Source: a bacterium (GTDB taxonomy: Bacteria > Patescibacteriota > Microgenomatia > UBA1406 > GWC2-37-13). From it: a stretch of 64,000 nt of DNA. Made by a program: the position numbers and the translations under genes. This document shows, one piece after another, positions 19,304 to 27,415 of the stretch. The notes below the pieces were generated by a model. It had not been told where the DNA came from. It worked only from the letters and a program-made list of their open reading frames with translations, and did no database searches. Location: contig JAKBEU010000001.1 of assembly GCA_021833625.1 (NCBI GenBank), positions 463,783-527,782 of the forward strand, written 5' to 3'. The first letter of the stretch is position 1; each line of letters opens with the position of its first letter.

Positions 19304-19601
19304 AGAGAAAAAAAATTAAGTAATAAAATATAAAAAAAACACTATTCAACTAGTACGTTTGTTATTCAAAAATTAAGATTGGAATACAAATAACAGGCCA
19401 ACAAGAAGAAAATATTTATTGACCCTCACCGCAGGGATGAACAAGAAACTTTTTCCGTACGAATTAAAGGGGGTGGCGAGATCTGGACCGAGGTCTTCGA
19501 TACTCATCCATATTTCTGTCTTAAAAGGACAAATACCCTATTTTTTGAAAATGTTCAGAAAAAGTTTTCAATGTACATATCCCTATCGAAGAGGATCGAT
19601 A
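19304..19601 (-). promoter_or_regulatory. Long untranslated leader of rho (about 295 nt)
   Basis: The only good promoter for rho is TTGACA (19634-19629), 18 bp, TATACT (19610-19605) on the minus strand. The transcript would then carry about 295 nt before ATG 19303. The leader holds a short GC-rich patch around 19470-19500 and an A/T-rich 3' end. In E. coli the rho leader is autoregulatory; here that is only suggested by length. Confidence 0.4.
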
Positions 19602-19620
19602 AGCAGTATATAATACTGCT
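19602..19620. promoter_or_regulatory. Perfect 19-bp palindrome forming a bidirectional promoter
   Basis: AGCAGTAT-ATA-ATACTGCT is an 8-bp perfect inverted repeat. It contains TATAAT on the plus strand (19609-19614), 6 bases before an ATG at 19621, and TATACT on the minus strand (19610-19605) for rho. It may also be an operator linking the two divergent units. Confidence 0.5.
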
Positions 19621-19656
19621 ATGCGATTTGTCAATATGAACTTATTTTTACTATGA
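19621..19656 (+). CDS. 11-residue leaderless upstream peptide (MRFVNMNLFLL)
   Basis: An ATG 6 bases after TATAAT opens a frame of 11 codons. Its TGA (19654-19656) overlaps the ATG of the ABC permease (19653-19655) as ATGA. The permease has no Shine-Dalgarno of its own, so ribosomes loading on the leaderless 5' end and translating this short frame could reinitiate on the permease by coupling. The peptide sequence itself is unlike known attenuator peptides. Confidence 0.45.
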   Translation: MRFVNMNLFLL

Positions 19657-20438
19657 AAGCCCAATTGCAGCTTTTTTCGGTAACAATAAAGGAATTTTTC
19701 TCCTACCGCCTCAACTTTGTCCTCTGGCGCCTTCGCGCGCTTCTTTCAACCCTTGTCACCGTTTTTCTGTGGACCGCCGTTTTTGATACAAAAACACGGT
19801 TTGGATATTATTCAAGGGAACAGATGCTTTCCTACGTATTGTTCTCCAGCCTCATCATGACGCTTGTCTCAAGCACGCGAACGACGGAGCTGGCGAGCGA
19901 CATCCAGAACGGGAACCTTATGAATCTGCTTTTGAAACCGATATCTCTTTTCCGGTACTACGCGACGGTTGACGTTGCCGACAAAACAATGAATATTTTC
20001 TTCGGATTTCTTGAGTGTGCATTCGTTGTTCTCTTGTTTAAAGTCCCGCTTGTCGTTCCTCAGGCGGTCCTTGTAAGTCTGTTTTTTCTTGCATGTGGGG
20101 TTACCATCAATTTCTTCATCAATCTTATGCTTTCTTTTATCGGATTTTGGACACCTGAGGTGTGGGCTCCACGATTTTTGTTCATCATGATTTTGTCGTT
20201 CGTGTCCGGTACTTATTTCCCCCTTGACCTCCTTCCCGGGCCCTTATATCGGATATTGCTTTTGACTCCGTTTCCTTATCTGTTGTTTTTGCCGGCCCAT
20301 ATACTTATCCGGGGCGTTGAACCGCACTACATCATACAACAGATTATTTTTGCGCTGTTGTGGACGGTCGGCGGATATGTCCTGGCAAAGCAGATGTGGA
20401 AAAAGGGGTTGCATGATTTTTCATTTTGGGGAAGATAA
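19653..20438 (+). CDS. ABC-2 type transporter permease (PF06182-like), subunit 1
   Basis: 261 residues with six hydrophobic segments. The pattern STRTTELASDIQNGNLMNLLLKP after the second segment is typical of the ABC2_membrane_6 (DUF990) family, in which two related permeases pair with one ATPase. The next two genes supply exactly those partners, separated by 3 and 6 bp. The complex is a predicted exporter in the plasma membrane; substrate unknown (the family includes drug and viologen exporters). Its start overlaps the stop of an 11-codon upstream frame. Confidence 0.82.
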   Translation: MKAQLQLFSVTIKEFFSYRLNFVLWRLRALLSTLVTVFLWTAVFDTKTRFGYYSREQMLSYVLFSSLIMTLVSSTRTTELASDIQNGNLMNLLLKPISLFRYYATVDVADKTMNIFFGFLECAFVVLLFKVPLVVPQAVLVSLFFLACGVTINFFINLMLSFIGFWTPEVWAPRFLFIMILSFVSGTYFPLDLLPGPLYRILLLTPFPYLLFLPAHILIRGVEPHYIIQQIIFALLWTVGGYVLAKQMWKKGLHDFSFWGR

Positions 20439-20441
20439 CCT

Positions 20442-21221
20442 ATGAAACGGAACATACACATATTTTTACTGTTTGCAAAAAACGCCTTTAATACGACCTC
20501 ACAAGGCAAAATCGGCATCTTTGTGTTTCTTATCGGGAAGATAGTCCGATTTCTCTTCATGTTTTATCTCATTTTCTTTATCTTTCAACATACCCGCTTC
20601 TTAAAAGGATACTCATTCGAACAGGCGGCTCTTTTTTATCTCGTGTTTAATCTTATCGACACCATTTCCCAAATATTGTTCAGGGAAGTCTACCGGTTCC
20701 GGTATCTGGTCACCTCAGGAGGACTTGATATGATCCTTCTGAAGCCTTATCATCCTTTTTTGCGGGTGCTTGTGGGAGGAGTTGATATTCTTGATCTGGT
20801 TCTTGTCGTCCCCTACCTTATTCTCACCGCACTTGCCGCTTCACGCGTTGTCACCACGCTTCCCCAATTTACTCTATTCATACTTCTGTTTATTAATGCT
20901 CTTTGGATTACTACCTCGTTCCATATCATTGTTTTGTCACTGGGTATTTTGACGACCGAAGTAGATCATACCATCATGATTTATCGGGACATAATAGGAC
21001 TGGGACGGTTTCCTATGGAAATTTATAAGGAACCTGTCCGAGGTATTTTTACGTTTATCATTCCCGTTGCCGTGATGATGTCCTTCCCCGTCCAGGCGCT
21101 TGTCGGCAAGCTTGGGGGAAGCCTTGTTATATTTTCTTTTGTGATATCATCCTGTATATTTGTGGGTGCACTGCTTCTGTGGAGAAGCGCACTTGAACGG
21201 TATCAAAGTTGGGGAGGTTAA
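20442..21221 (+). CDS. ABC-2 type transporter permease (PF06182-like), subunit 2
   Basis: 259 residues, six hydrophobic segments, similar in layout to the preceding permease (FREVYRFRYLVTSGGLDMILLKP matches the coupling-helix region QNGNLMNLLLKP). It lies 3 bp after subunit 1 and 6 bp before the ATPase gene. The two permeases probably form a heterodimeric channel. A GGGGA six bases before ATG may act as a weak ribosome site. Confidence 0.82.
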   Translation: MKRNIHIFLLFAKNAFNTTSQGKIGIFVFLIGKIVRFLFMFYLIFFIFQHTRFLKGYSFEQAALFYLVFNLIDTISQILFREVYRFRYLVTSGGLDMILLKPYHPFLRVLVGGVDILDLVLVVPYLILTALAASRVVTTLPQFTLFILLFINALWITTSFHIIVLSLGILTTEVDHTIMIYRDIIGLGRFPMEIYKEPVRGIFTFIIPVAVMMSFPVQALVGKLGGSLVIFSFVISSCIFVGALLLWRSALERYQSWGG

Positions 21222-21227
21222 TACACT

Positions 21228-22187
21228 ATGATTTCAGCACAACACTTAAAAAAAGTCTATAAAACCCATATCCGACAGGGCAATATTCTGAAAGACGTAT
21301 TTAACCGGCACTATAAGGAGCATATTGCGGTTGACGACGTTTCATTTGAGATTGATGAAAACGAACTTATCGGTTTTATCGGACCAAACGGCGCTGGAAA
21401 AACAACAACGCTCAAAATGTGTGCAGGCATTCTTCACCCCACCTCCGGAAAGTTGGAAGTATTGGGAAGTAATCCGTTTGAAAAAAAACACTCCTTTCTC
21501 AAACAGGTTGCATTTGTTATGGGACAACGCAACCAACTGATATGGGACTTGCCCGCAACGGACAGCTTTACTCTTCAAAAGGCTATTTACGAGGTAAATG
21601 ATCGCGAATTTAAAAAAACCGTCGCTCATCTTGTTGACATATTAAAATGTAAAGATCTTGTTGAGAAGCCCATAAAAACACTCTCACTGGGTGAAAGAAT
21701 GAAAATGGAACTTATTGCCGGACTTCTCTATAGGCCCAAACTCGTTTTTTTTGACGAACCCACGATAGGACTTGATATCTTCTCCCAAGAGGCAATCAGA
21801 GAGTTTATCCGCGAGTACCAGCACACCTATCATGCAACCGTCATTCTCACCAGTCATTATCTGGAAGATGTCAAGCAACTTGCCAAACGGCTTATCATCA
21901 TTAACAAAGGGAAAATACTGTACGACGACCCGCTCGACAAGATAATTGAACAATATTCGCAGAAGAAACGGATTAAAATAACGCTCTCAAAGCCGGTTTC
22001 AAGTAAAATAATTAACGACATAAAAAAGCCGTCCCTTTTCGTATTTCCGCAAATAGTATTTACCGTCAAGCCCTCAGAGATACCGGAGATTATCAAAAAA
22101 ATTTCAGCCGTTCTTCCGTTTTCTGATCTTACCGTTGAGGATGAAAGCATCGAGACGATAATAAAACTGTTCTTTGAGAAAAATTGA
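21228..22187 (+). CDS. ABC transporter ATP-binding protein
   Basis: 319 residues. Walker A GPNGAGKTTT, Q-loop FVMGQRNQL, a signature written LSLGERMKMEL (instead of LSGGQ), Walker B KLVFFDEPTIGLD and H-loop LTSHYLED. The last 75 residues form a small C-terminal domain as in exporters of the DUF990-permease type. It powers the two permeases just upstream. A GGAGG 10 bases before ATG (inside the previous gene's end) is one of the few clear Shine-Dalgarno sites of the window, in keeping with an internal operon gene. Confidence 0.92.
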   Translation: MISAQHLKKVYKTHIRQGNILKDVFNRHYKEHIAVDDVSFEIDENELIGFIGPNGAGKTTTLKMCAGILHPTSGKLEVLGSNPFEKKHSFLKQVAFVMGQRNQLIWDLPATDSFTLQKAIYEVNDREFKKTVAHLVDILKCKDLVEKPIKTLSLGERMKMELIAGLLYRPKLVFFDEPTIGLDIFSQEAIREFIREYQHTYHATVILTSHYLEDVKQLAKRLIIINKGKILYDDPLDKIIEQYSQKKRIKITLSKPVSSKIINDIKKPSLFVFPQIVFTVKPSEIPEIIKKISAVLPFSDLTVEDESIETIIKLFFEKN

Positions 22188-22193
22188 TATACT
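22185..22193 (+). promoter_or_regulatory. Extended -10 promoter overlapping the ATPase stop codon
   Basis: TG-A-TATACT (hexamer 22188-22193) ends 6 bases before ATG 22200. Its TGA is the stop codon of the upstream gene. Confidence 0.5.
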
Positions 22194-22199
22194 GAAACT

Positions 22200-22697
22200 A
22201 TGCCGAAAAAACTACTTCCCTATGCGTTTCTTGCTTTTCTTTTTGCCGTGCTTCTTTTTATTGTTGGTATCCGCTACGGACAGCATGTCGAGCAGGTAAA
22301 TAAGACTGTTTCCTACCTCATCAGCATTCCTCCAAGCCCCATGACCTCTCCGACCACCACTCCCCTTTCGTTTAAAACCTACAAAAATGCAACGTGCGGA
22401 GCGTCCCTTCTTATTCCCTCTCAACTTATCAAAACGCAGGAAAGTTCCACCTCAGCCGTATTTTCCACCGTTGATAAAAAATTAGCAATAGCCCTCTCGT
22501 GTGAGAAAAAGACCTTTGTCCAGAATAAGGGAGAGAAAATAGTGACACTCAATACGCTCCGCTCGTTTGAAACAACAACAAACGACACGACCTCCTATCG
22601 TCTTTTCAATCCCAAAAATGCATACGTTCTCACGCTCACCGCAACACATGAGTTCCTCCCCTTGCTTGAGAGCTCGTTTGAAATCAACAAGCCATAA
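22200..22697 (+). CDS. Membrane-anchored extracytoplasmic protein of unknown function
   Basis: 165 residues. One N-terminal TM helix (LLPYAFLAFLFAVLLFIVGI), then a Ser/Pro/Thr linker (PPSPMTSPTTTP) and a small beta-rich domain with two Cys (C67 and C101). The topology puts the domain outside. It has its own leaderless promoter 12 bp after the ABC operon and is followed by fmt, which also has its own promoter. No family recognised. Confidence 0.6.
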   Translation: MPKKLLPYAFLAFLFAVLLFIVGIRYGQHVEQVNKTVSYLISIPPSPMTSPTTTPLSFKTYKNATCGASLLIPSQLIKTQESSTSAVFSTVDKKLAIALSCEKKTFVQNKGEKIVTLNTLRSFETTTNDTTSYRLFNPKNAYVLTLTATHEFLPLLESSFEINKP

Positions 22698-22714
22698 AAA
22701 TAAATAGGATTAAG

Positions 22715-22720
22715 TATAAT
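22715..22720 (+). promoter_or_regulatory. -10 element of fmt, leaderless
   Basis: TATAAT ends 6 bases before ATG 22727; no Shine-Dalgarno lies between. Confidence 0.5.
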
Positions 22721-22726
22721 TGGTGC

Positions 22727-23701
22727 ATGGAAACAAAAAAAATAAAGCTCGCCTTCTTCGGAGCCCCCGACTTTGCGGCAGATGTATTACAGGATATTCT
22801 TGAAGACAAAGAAATTCCTATAGAGTTGTGTTTTGTGGTCACCCAACCTGACAAACCGGTGGGAAGAAAACAGATAATAACACCGACCCCCGTTAAAGAA
22901 GTGGCAAGAGTGAATAAAATCCCTGTTCTTGATTCATTACAATCTCCCGAGATACACGAAAAATTAAAACAGGTAGACCTTGTCCTTTTGTATGCATTCG
23001 GGGAAATTATTCCCTCCCAAATGCTTAAAATCCCTCGTTGGGGCTTCTGGAACATCCATCCATCTCTCCTTCCTTTGTATAAGGGGCCCTCTCCCATTGC
23101 CTATCCGCTTCTTTTGGAGGACAAAAAAACCGGAGTTAGCCTTGTTTTAATGGATGACCGCTTAGATCACGGTCCTCTTATCGGTCAGGAGGAATATATT
23201 ATTCAGGAAACCGACACAAGAGACTTGCTTGAAAATAGACTTTCCAAAATAGGCTATAAGTTATTCAAGAAATATATACAAATACTTATATCCGGAGCGT
23301 TCCAAAAGAATGAACAAAACCATTCTCACGCAACAAATACGCGACTATTAACAAAACAGGATGGATTTGTTGCATACCCTATTTTTCAGAAAATAATAAA
23401 AGGTGAAGACCTTGAAAAAGAGGATACCCCTTCCATAGTCGGCGAATTTTGCACAAAATATGAAGCGTTTCTTTCTCCGCCCCGATTATCGACGATGTAC
23501 TATTCACTGTTCCGGGCACTGTCTCCTTGGCCGGGACTTTGGACCAAGGTTTCACTTTCAGGCAGCGAAAAACGTTTGAAAATAACGGGAATGACACTTC
23601 AAAACGGAAAACAACAAGTTACAAAAGTACAACTGGAAGGGAAGAAAGAGGTAGATCTGCACACTTTCCGCATGGCTTATGCTTCATTCTTGAATCTATA
23701 G
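22727..23701 (+). CDS. fmt: Methionyl-tRNA formyltransferase
   Basis: 324 residues, normal length. N-terminal formyltransferase domain with LAFFGAPDFA, the folate/catalytic block NIHPSLLPLYKGPSPI (Asn and His catalytic residues), MDDRLDHGPLI containing the catalytic Asp, and a C-terminal OB-fold with the typical ALSPWPGLWTK. It formylates initiator Met-tRNA using 10-formyl-tetrahydrofolate, so the cell has or imports folate. thyA, folA and folC in this window use the same cofactor pool. The leaderless promoter puts +1 on the ATG. Confidence 0.92.
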   Translation: METKKIKLAFFGAPDFAADVLQDILEDKEIPIELCFVVTQPDKPVGRKQIITPTPVKEVARVNKIPVLDSLQSPEIHEKLKQVDLVLLYAFGEIIPSQMLKIPRWGFWNIHPSLLPLYKGPSPIAYPLLLEDKKTGVSLVLMDDRLDHGPLIGQEEYIIQETDTRDLLENRLSKIGYKLFKKYIQILISGAFQKNEQNHSHATNTRLLTKQDGFVAYPIFQKIIKGEDLEKEDTPSIVGEFCTKYEAFLSPPRLSTMYYSLFRALSPWPGLWTKVSLSGSEKRLKITGMTLQNGKQQVTKVQLEGKKEVDLHTFRMAYASFLNL

Positions 23702-23747
23702 ATTTGTTTGTTAAAATTGAAGGACATAGTTATATTTCTTTTTTTAT

Positions 23748-24494
23748 ATGACAGACGAATTAGTTTCACAATCCGAACTTGCTAAAAAAGTTGAGTTTAA
23801 CGAAGTCCAAAAGGCTTTTCACACATTCGCACTCGATTATGAAATAGTTGGACACCCAGATACACCCGTTAACACCCCCTTCAATCCTCCCAACGGTCCT
23901 GATGAACAGGGGCACAGACAGTACAACTTGACCCTCCTTCCTGAGGACATGACCGAACAGCGGTTTTTAACGGAATTACACAGCGAAAGCGGAGTTGTTG
24001 TCTTTTATGGATGTATGGACCGTGATGCGGCCATGCCTGCATATAAAAAGCTGCAGGAGCAGTTTCCGGACAAAAAAATAGTCTATATCACGGTTGCTGG
24101 AGGAGTGGTTCAGAAGGAAGATGAAAGAAAACAATCTCTTACCACCATTTCCCGTTACATTGCACAGCATCAGGAGAATATTGAGACAGTTGTCGCCACC
24201 GATCACGACCACACCTGCGGAAAGGTAAAAAAGGACTTAGGCGGCATTCCTCTTGCCCAAAAATTAGGAATCGAAAGTCCTCAAGTCGGCCACAGCGCCC
24301 CACATGCGGAACAGGCAGAAATGAAACAACTGATCCGAAGTGGAATCTCTGAATTAAAACTACCTAATTATTTCGGAAACAAACTGCGCCCAGCTCTTGT
24401 TGCAATAAACCGCACAGGCGAAGCGTCACTTGACTATTCGTTTCACGGGGTAGCCCCAAAGTCGATTAACTTCATCGCAGGTGCGGGAAAATAA
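23748..24494 (+). CDS. Protein with remote beta-carbonic-anhydrase-like layout
   Basis: 248 residues, no signal or TM. Residues 82-160 follow the order of beta-carbonic anhydrase: YGCMDRD (C89, D91), then ITVAGG (like RNAGN), an S-L helix, and VVATDHDHTCGKV (H153, H155, C157) where the family has GHxxCG. Two differences matter: the Asp-Arg dyad CxDxR is altered (R one place early) and the His-Cys spacing is off by one. Zinc binding is plausible; CO2 hydration is not assured. A 100-residue N-terminal region and a C-terminal 60 residues are unassigned. A TATATT 11 bases upstream suggests a near-leaderless start. Confidence 0.5.
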   Translation: MTDELVSQSELAKKVEFNEVQKAFHTFALDYEIVGHPDTPVNTPFNPPNGPDEQGHRQYNLTLLPEDMTEQRFLTELHSESGVVVFYGCMDRDAAMPAYKKLQEQFPDKKIVYITVAGGVVQKEDERKQSLTTISRYIAQHQENIETVVATDHDHTCGKVKKDLGGIPLAQKLGIESPQVGHSAPHAEQAEMKQLIRSGISELKLPNYFGNKLRPALVAINRTGEASLDYSFHGVAPKSINFIAGAGK

Positions 24495-24504
24495 GGGGAA
24501 GACG

Positions 24505-25755
24505 TTATAGTATATTTGCTTCGATGGATACTCTTATTTTGTCCATCAGTCGTTCCATCACAAACAGATTGTGGTATGAAAGAAGGGTATATCCCAACAG
24601 TTCACGTTGTTTGAACAGATGATGGATAAACGCTTTCGAATAGTGTACACAAGTTGAACAGGAACACTCGGCGTCAAGCGGGCTTAAATCGGTCTTATAT
24701 TCCATTTTATTAAGGTCAATCTCATAAGGAGAATGCAGTCCGTCAACATGCGCAAGAACGGCACTTGTTTGATAGGCTGTCCCCATACGGGCAACCCGTG
24801 TTGGCTCCACACAATCAAACGTATCTATCCCGTGTTGTACCAAATCGACAATATCATCCACCTGTCCCACTCCAAGTAGATGGACGGGTCGGTCTTTTGG
24901 GAGGTAGGGGGCAACCCACTTAACCTGATTTCGCATTTCTTCCTTGCTTTCCCCGACTGATACGCCTCCAATGGCAATACCCGGTGTGTTTTGCGCAACG
25001 ACAAACTCAGCTGATTTTTTTCGCAGGTCCTCAAAAGTACCTCCCTGAATAATGCCGTAAAGAAATTGATGACTAGTGGGAGCACTAAAAGGTGAAGAAG
25101 TCAATTTTTCATCGACTTGGGAAGCCCGAAGGGCGGGGTACCCACTGGAGATAGAAAAATTGGGCTTCGAACCTTTTCTGTGTTCTACACATCTTTTCAG
25201 CCATTCATGTGTTCTGTTCATCGCTTTTTCCGTATACTCGTGTGTTGCCGGATAGTAGGTACACTCGTCAAAGGCCATGTTAATATCAGCCCCTATTGTC
25301 CTCTGGAAATCCATTGATGTTTCGGGGGTGAAAATAATCTTTTGACCGTTATAAGTAGACCGAAAAACAACTCCATTTTCATCTATTTTTTCAACCAAGG
25401 GCTCTTCGTCTCCCCGTACTCTTGCACTTCTGCGTTCCTTTTGCCTCTTCGCAAGCGAAAACACCTGGAACCCTCCCGAGTCCGACATGAGGGGAATGGA
25501 ATAATGCGCAAGAGCATGAATGCCTCCCGCGTGGGCGAGTACCTCAACTCCGGGATGAACCACCAAATGATAGGTATTCACGAATGAAAGCTGGATGTTC
25601 AATTCTTTTATATGTTCCTGTGTCAACCCCTTTATCGTCCCCTTCGTCCCCACCGGTACAAAAGCAGGCGTCCTTACAACACCATGATCGGTTGTAATAG
25701 TGCCAAGACGAGCTTTTGATTTTTTGGAATTGTGTGAAACAAGGAAAAAAGCCAT
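24505..25755 (-). CDS. tgt: tRNA-guanine transglycosylase (queuine tRNA-ribosyltransferase)
   Basis: 416 residues from ATG 25755; the upstream ATG at 25785 is disfavoured because TATACT ends 7 bases before 25755. Conserved blocks: TPAFVPVGT, LSFVNTYHL, MSDSGGFQVFSL (catalytic Asp), FDECTYYP, LYGIIQGG, DTFDCVEPTR (nucleophile Asp), and zinc ligands CSCSTC plus HHL. It exchanges guanine 34 for a queuine precursor in tRNAs with GUN anticodons. About 31 extra residues (KGSKPNFSISSGYPALRASQ onward) interrupt the protein before LYGIIQGG, and carry a palindromic DNA element shared with another gene. queA lies nearby. Confidence 0.93.
   Translation of the reverse strand: MAFFLVSHNSKKSKARLGTITTDHGVVRTPAFVPVGTKGTIKGLTQEHIKELNIQLSFVNTYHLVVHPGVEVLAHAGGIHALAHYSIPLMSDSGGFQVFSLAKRQKERRSARVRGDEEPLVEKIDENGVVFRSTYNGQKIIFTPETSMDFQRTIGADINMAFDECTYYPATHEYTEKAMNRTHEWLKRCVEHRKGSKPNFSISSGYPALRASQVDEKLTSSPFSAPTSHQFLYGIIQGGTFEDLRKKSAEFVVAQNTPGIAIGGVSVGESKEEMRNQVKWVAPYLPKDRPVHLLGVGQVDDIVDLVQHGIDTFDCVEPTRVARMGTAYQTSAVLAHVDGLHSPYEIDLNKMEYKTDLSPLDAECSCSTCVHYSKAFIHHLFKQRELLGYTLLSYHNLFVMERLMDKIRVSIEANIL
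25112..25153 (-). repeat. Palindromic in-frame repeat element, copy A (inside tgt)
   Basis: Plus-strand core TCGACTTGGGAAGCCCGAAG continues GGCGGGG, T, ACCC, ACT, GGAGATA. The first 27 bases are identical to copy B at 39892. It can fold as TGGG-aa-GCCC-gaa-GGGC-ggggta-CCCA. It is read in frame by tgt from the strand opposite to that used at copy B, and lies within an insertion not found in typical Tgt. Confidence 0.75.
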
Positions 25756-25837
25756 AAGAAATAGTATACAACAAAGGACCGTCAAAATAAGCTAAAACAC
25801 AACTTCCTGAGAGACAAAAAGGACTATGTGTGCAAAT

Positions 25838-26302
25838 TTATTTATACTTTGGTTTCAGCTGGAAAACGACATATAAGCCGATAAGCCCTCCGATTATTGC
25901 ACCGGACAATGACCCCTGTAACAGATTGGCAACAACTCCTACAAGTGAGGAATAGTACATGAGTGTCCATGCACTTTTTGCCCGCTTAAAAAGGCCGGGT
26001 ACCGCTAACGCTTCAAGTACCATTGAAATGGCAAGAGTAATAATCCCAACAATGTACAAGAAGCTATAGTGCAGTCCATAGCCGACTAACGGTCCGAACA
26101 TTGCACCTATCCCCAAAAGTGCGAGAATTGCAGGAACCGAAATAACGATACCGACTATCGCAAGATAGGGAGCGATTGAAACGAGAGTATCTTTAATATT
26201 TTCAGGAAGCGCGGGAGCTTTTTTTCCTAAATAGTCATCCAAAAGGGACTCTAATTTATTCATTGAAGCCTTATAATCAACTGAACCCTTTGTGTCTGCC
26301 AT
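25838..26302 (-). CDS. Small polytopic membrane protein of unknown function
   Basis: 154 residues. A soluble N-terminus of about 45 residues (KLESLLDDYLGKKAPALPEN) precedes four hydrophobic helices, then a short basic tail. It sits between tgt (82 bp downstream) and queA (74 bp upstream), all on the minus strand. That position makes a role in queuosine precursor uptake imaginable, but nothing in the sequence shows it. An imperfect inverted repeat aattgat/atcaatt lies just upstream of the start. Confidence 0.6.
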   Translation of the reverse strand: MADTKGSVDYKASMNKLESLLDDYLGKKAPALPENIKDTLVSIAPYLAIVGIVISVPAILALLGIGAMFGPLVGYGLHYSFLYIVGIITLAISMVLEALAVPGLFKRAKSAWTLMYYSSLVGVVANLLQGSLSGAIIGGLIGLYVVFQLKPKYK

Positions 26303-26376
26303 AACAATTGATGGTAATTAATAATCAATTACTATGATGGTAAAGCAGCTTAAACAAAAAAGCAACAGAAAATGAT

Positions 26377-27411
26377 TTAGAGTATCAACATCGCATCTCC
26401 GAATGAATAGAACATAAAATCGTGTTTTATCGCAAAGTCATACAGTTCGAGTATTCTTCTTTTTGACTGTTTATATTCAAGAAACGCATCAACCAACATC
26501 ATAAGAGAGGATCCGGGAAGATGAAAGTTCGTGATAAGACCGTCTACTATCACGAATCTGTAGGGTGCCTTGATAAAGAGATCCGTTTTCCCATTAAGCG
26601 TTTTGTTTTTCGCGATTGACTCAAGCGTCCGCACAACCGTTGTCCCGACTGCGATAATTTTTTTTCCTTCTTTTTTTGACTTTTCAATAAACTGAAACGT
26701 TTCATCTCTCACCTCATACCACTCGTTGTGCAGCTTATTTTCTCGGAGGTTCTGCTTGGTGAGGGGAGCAAAGGTTCCCATACCGACATGGAGCGTAATA
26801 TTGGTTTGTTGTACTCCTTTTTTTTCAAGTGCTTCAAAAACGCGTCGCGTAAAATGAAGGGAAGCGGTGGGTGCGGCACTTGACCCTTGTTTTTTTGCAA
26901 AAACAGTCTGGTACTGTTCCAAGAGCTCATCGCGGGAAAGAGGAGTATTTTTTATATAAGGAGGAATCGGCATAGTGCCCTGTGCTTCAAGAAGTGAGAT
27001 TAGGGCTTCAGGACGCTCAGTCCATGAAACATAAAAAAGGGCCTCTTCTTGGCTTTGGACCGTTACGAAGCTCTTGTCATCAAAATAAAGGTTTTCTCCA
27101 ACACTCCCCTTTCGGTCAAAAAGACAGGGAATTGGACGGGTTGTATTATTTATCCACTCATTAATGAGAAATAACACGACTATTTTTCCTCCCGTTTTCT
27201 TGTGAAGTGCAACACGGACAGGAACAACGCGCGAGTCGTTTAAGGTAATTACCGAAGACGGTTCCAGGTACGAATCAAGATGATAAAAAGAGTCAATCAC
27301 CAGCGAGTCCGTCTGTGTATCATATACAAGCAACTTGTTGCTATCACGCGGAACTGCAGGGCTTTGTGCTATCCTATCGCCTGCCAGGTCGTACCAATAC
27401 GTATTTTTCAT
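26377..27411 (-). CDS. queA: S-adenosylmethionine:tRNA ribosyltransferase-isomerase
   Basis: 344 residues, normal for QueA. Blocks seen: YDLAGDRIAQSP (start), LNDSRVVPVR, GSSAAPTASLHFT, LHVGMGTFAPL, EWYEV, NFHLPGSSLMMLV and a C-terminal YSFGDAMLI. It transfers and isomerises the ribosyl part of SAM onto preQ1-modified tRNA, the step after Tgt. An extended -10 (TG-A-TACAAT) lies 6 bases before ATG, inside the end of the upstream gene. The later enzyme QueG/QueH and the preQ1 synthesis genes are not in the window. Confidence 0.94.
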   Translation of the reverse strand: MKNTYWYDLAGDRIAQSPAVPRDSNKLLVYDTQTDSLVIDSFYHLDSYLEPSSVITLNDSRVVPVRVALHKKTGGKIVVLFLINEWINNTTRPIPCLFDRKGSVGENLYFDDKSFVTVQSQEEALFYVSWTERPEALISLLEAQGTMPIPPYIKNTPLSRDELLEQYQTVFAKKQGSSAAPTASLHFTRRVFEALEKKGVQQTNITLHVGMGTFAPLTKQNLRENKLHNEWYEVRDETFQFIEKSKKEGKKIIAVGTTVVRTLESIAKNKTLNGKTDLFIKAPYRFVIVDGLITNFHLPGSSLMMLVDAFLEYKQSKRRILELYDFAIKHDFMFYSFGDAMLIL

Positions 27412-27415
27412 CTGC

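Noticed and set aside
19419..19613. 64-codon plus-strand frame (TTG start) within the rho leader
   Set aside because: No promoter or ribosome site at a sensible distance, and it lies opposite the rho leader. The peptide (KLFPYELKGVARSGPRSS region) looks somewhat protein-like, so conservation would be worth a look, but I cannot support it as a gene.
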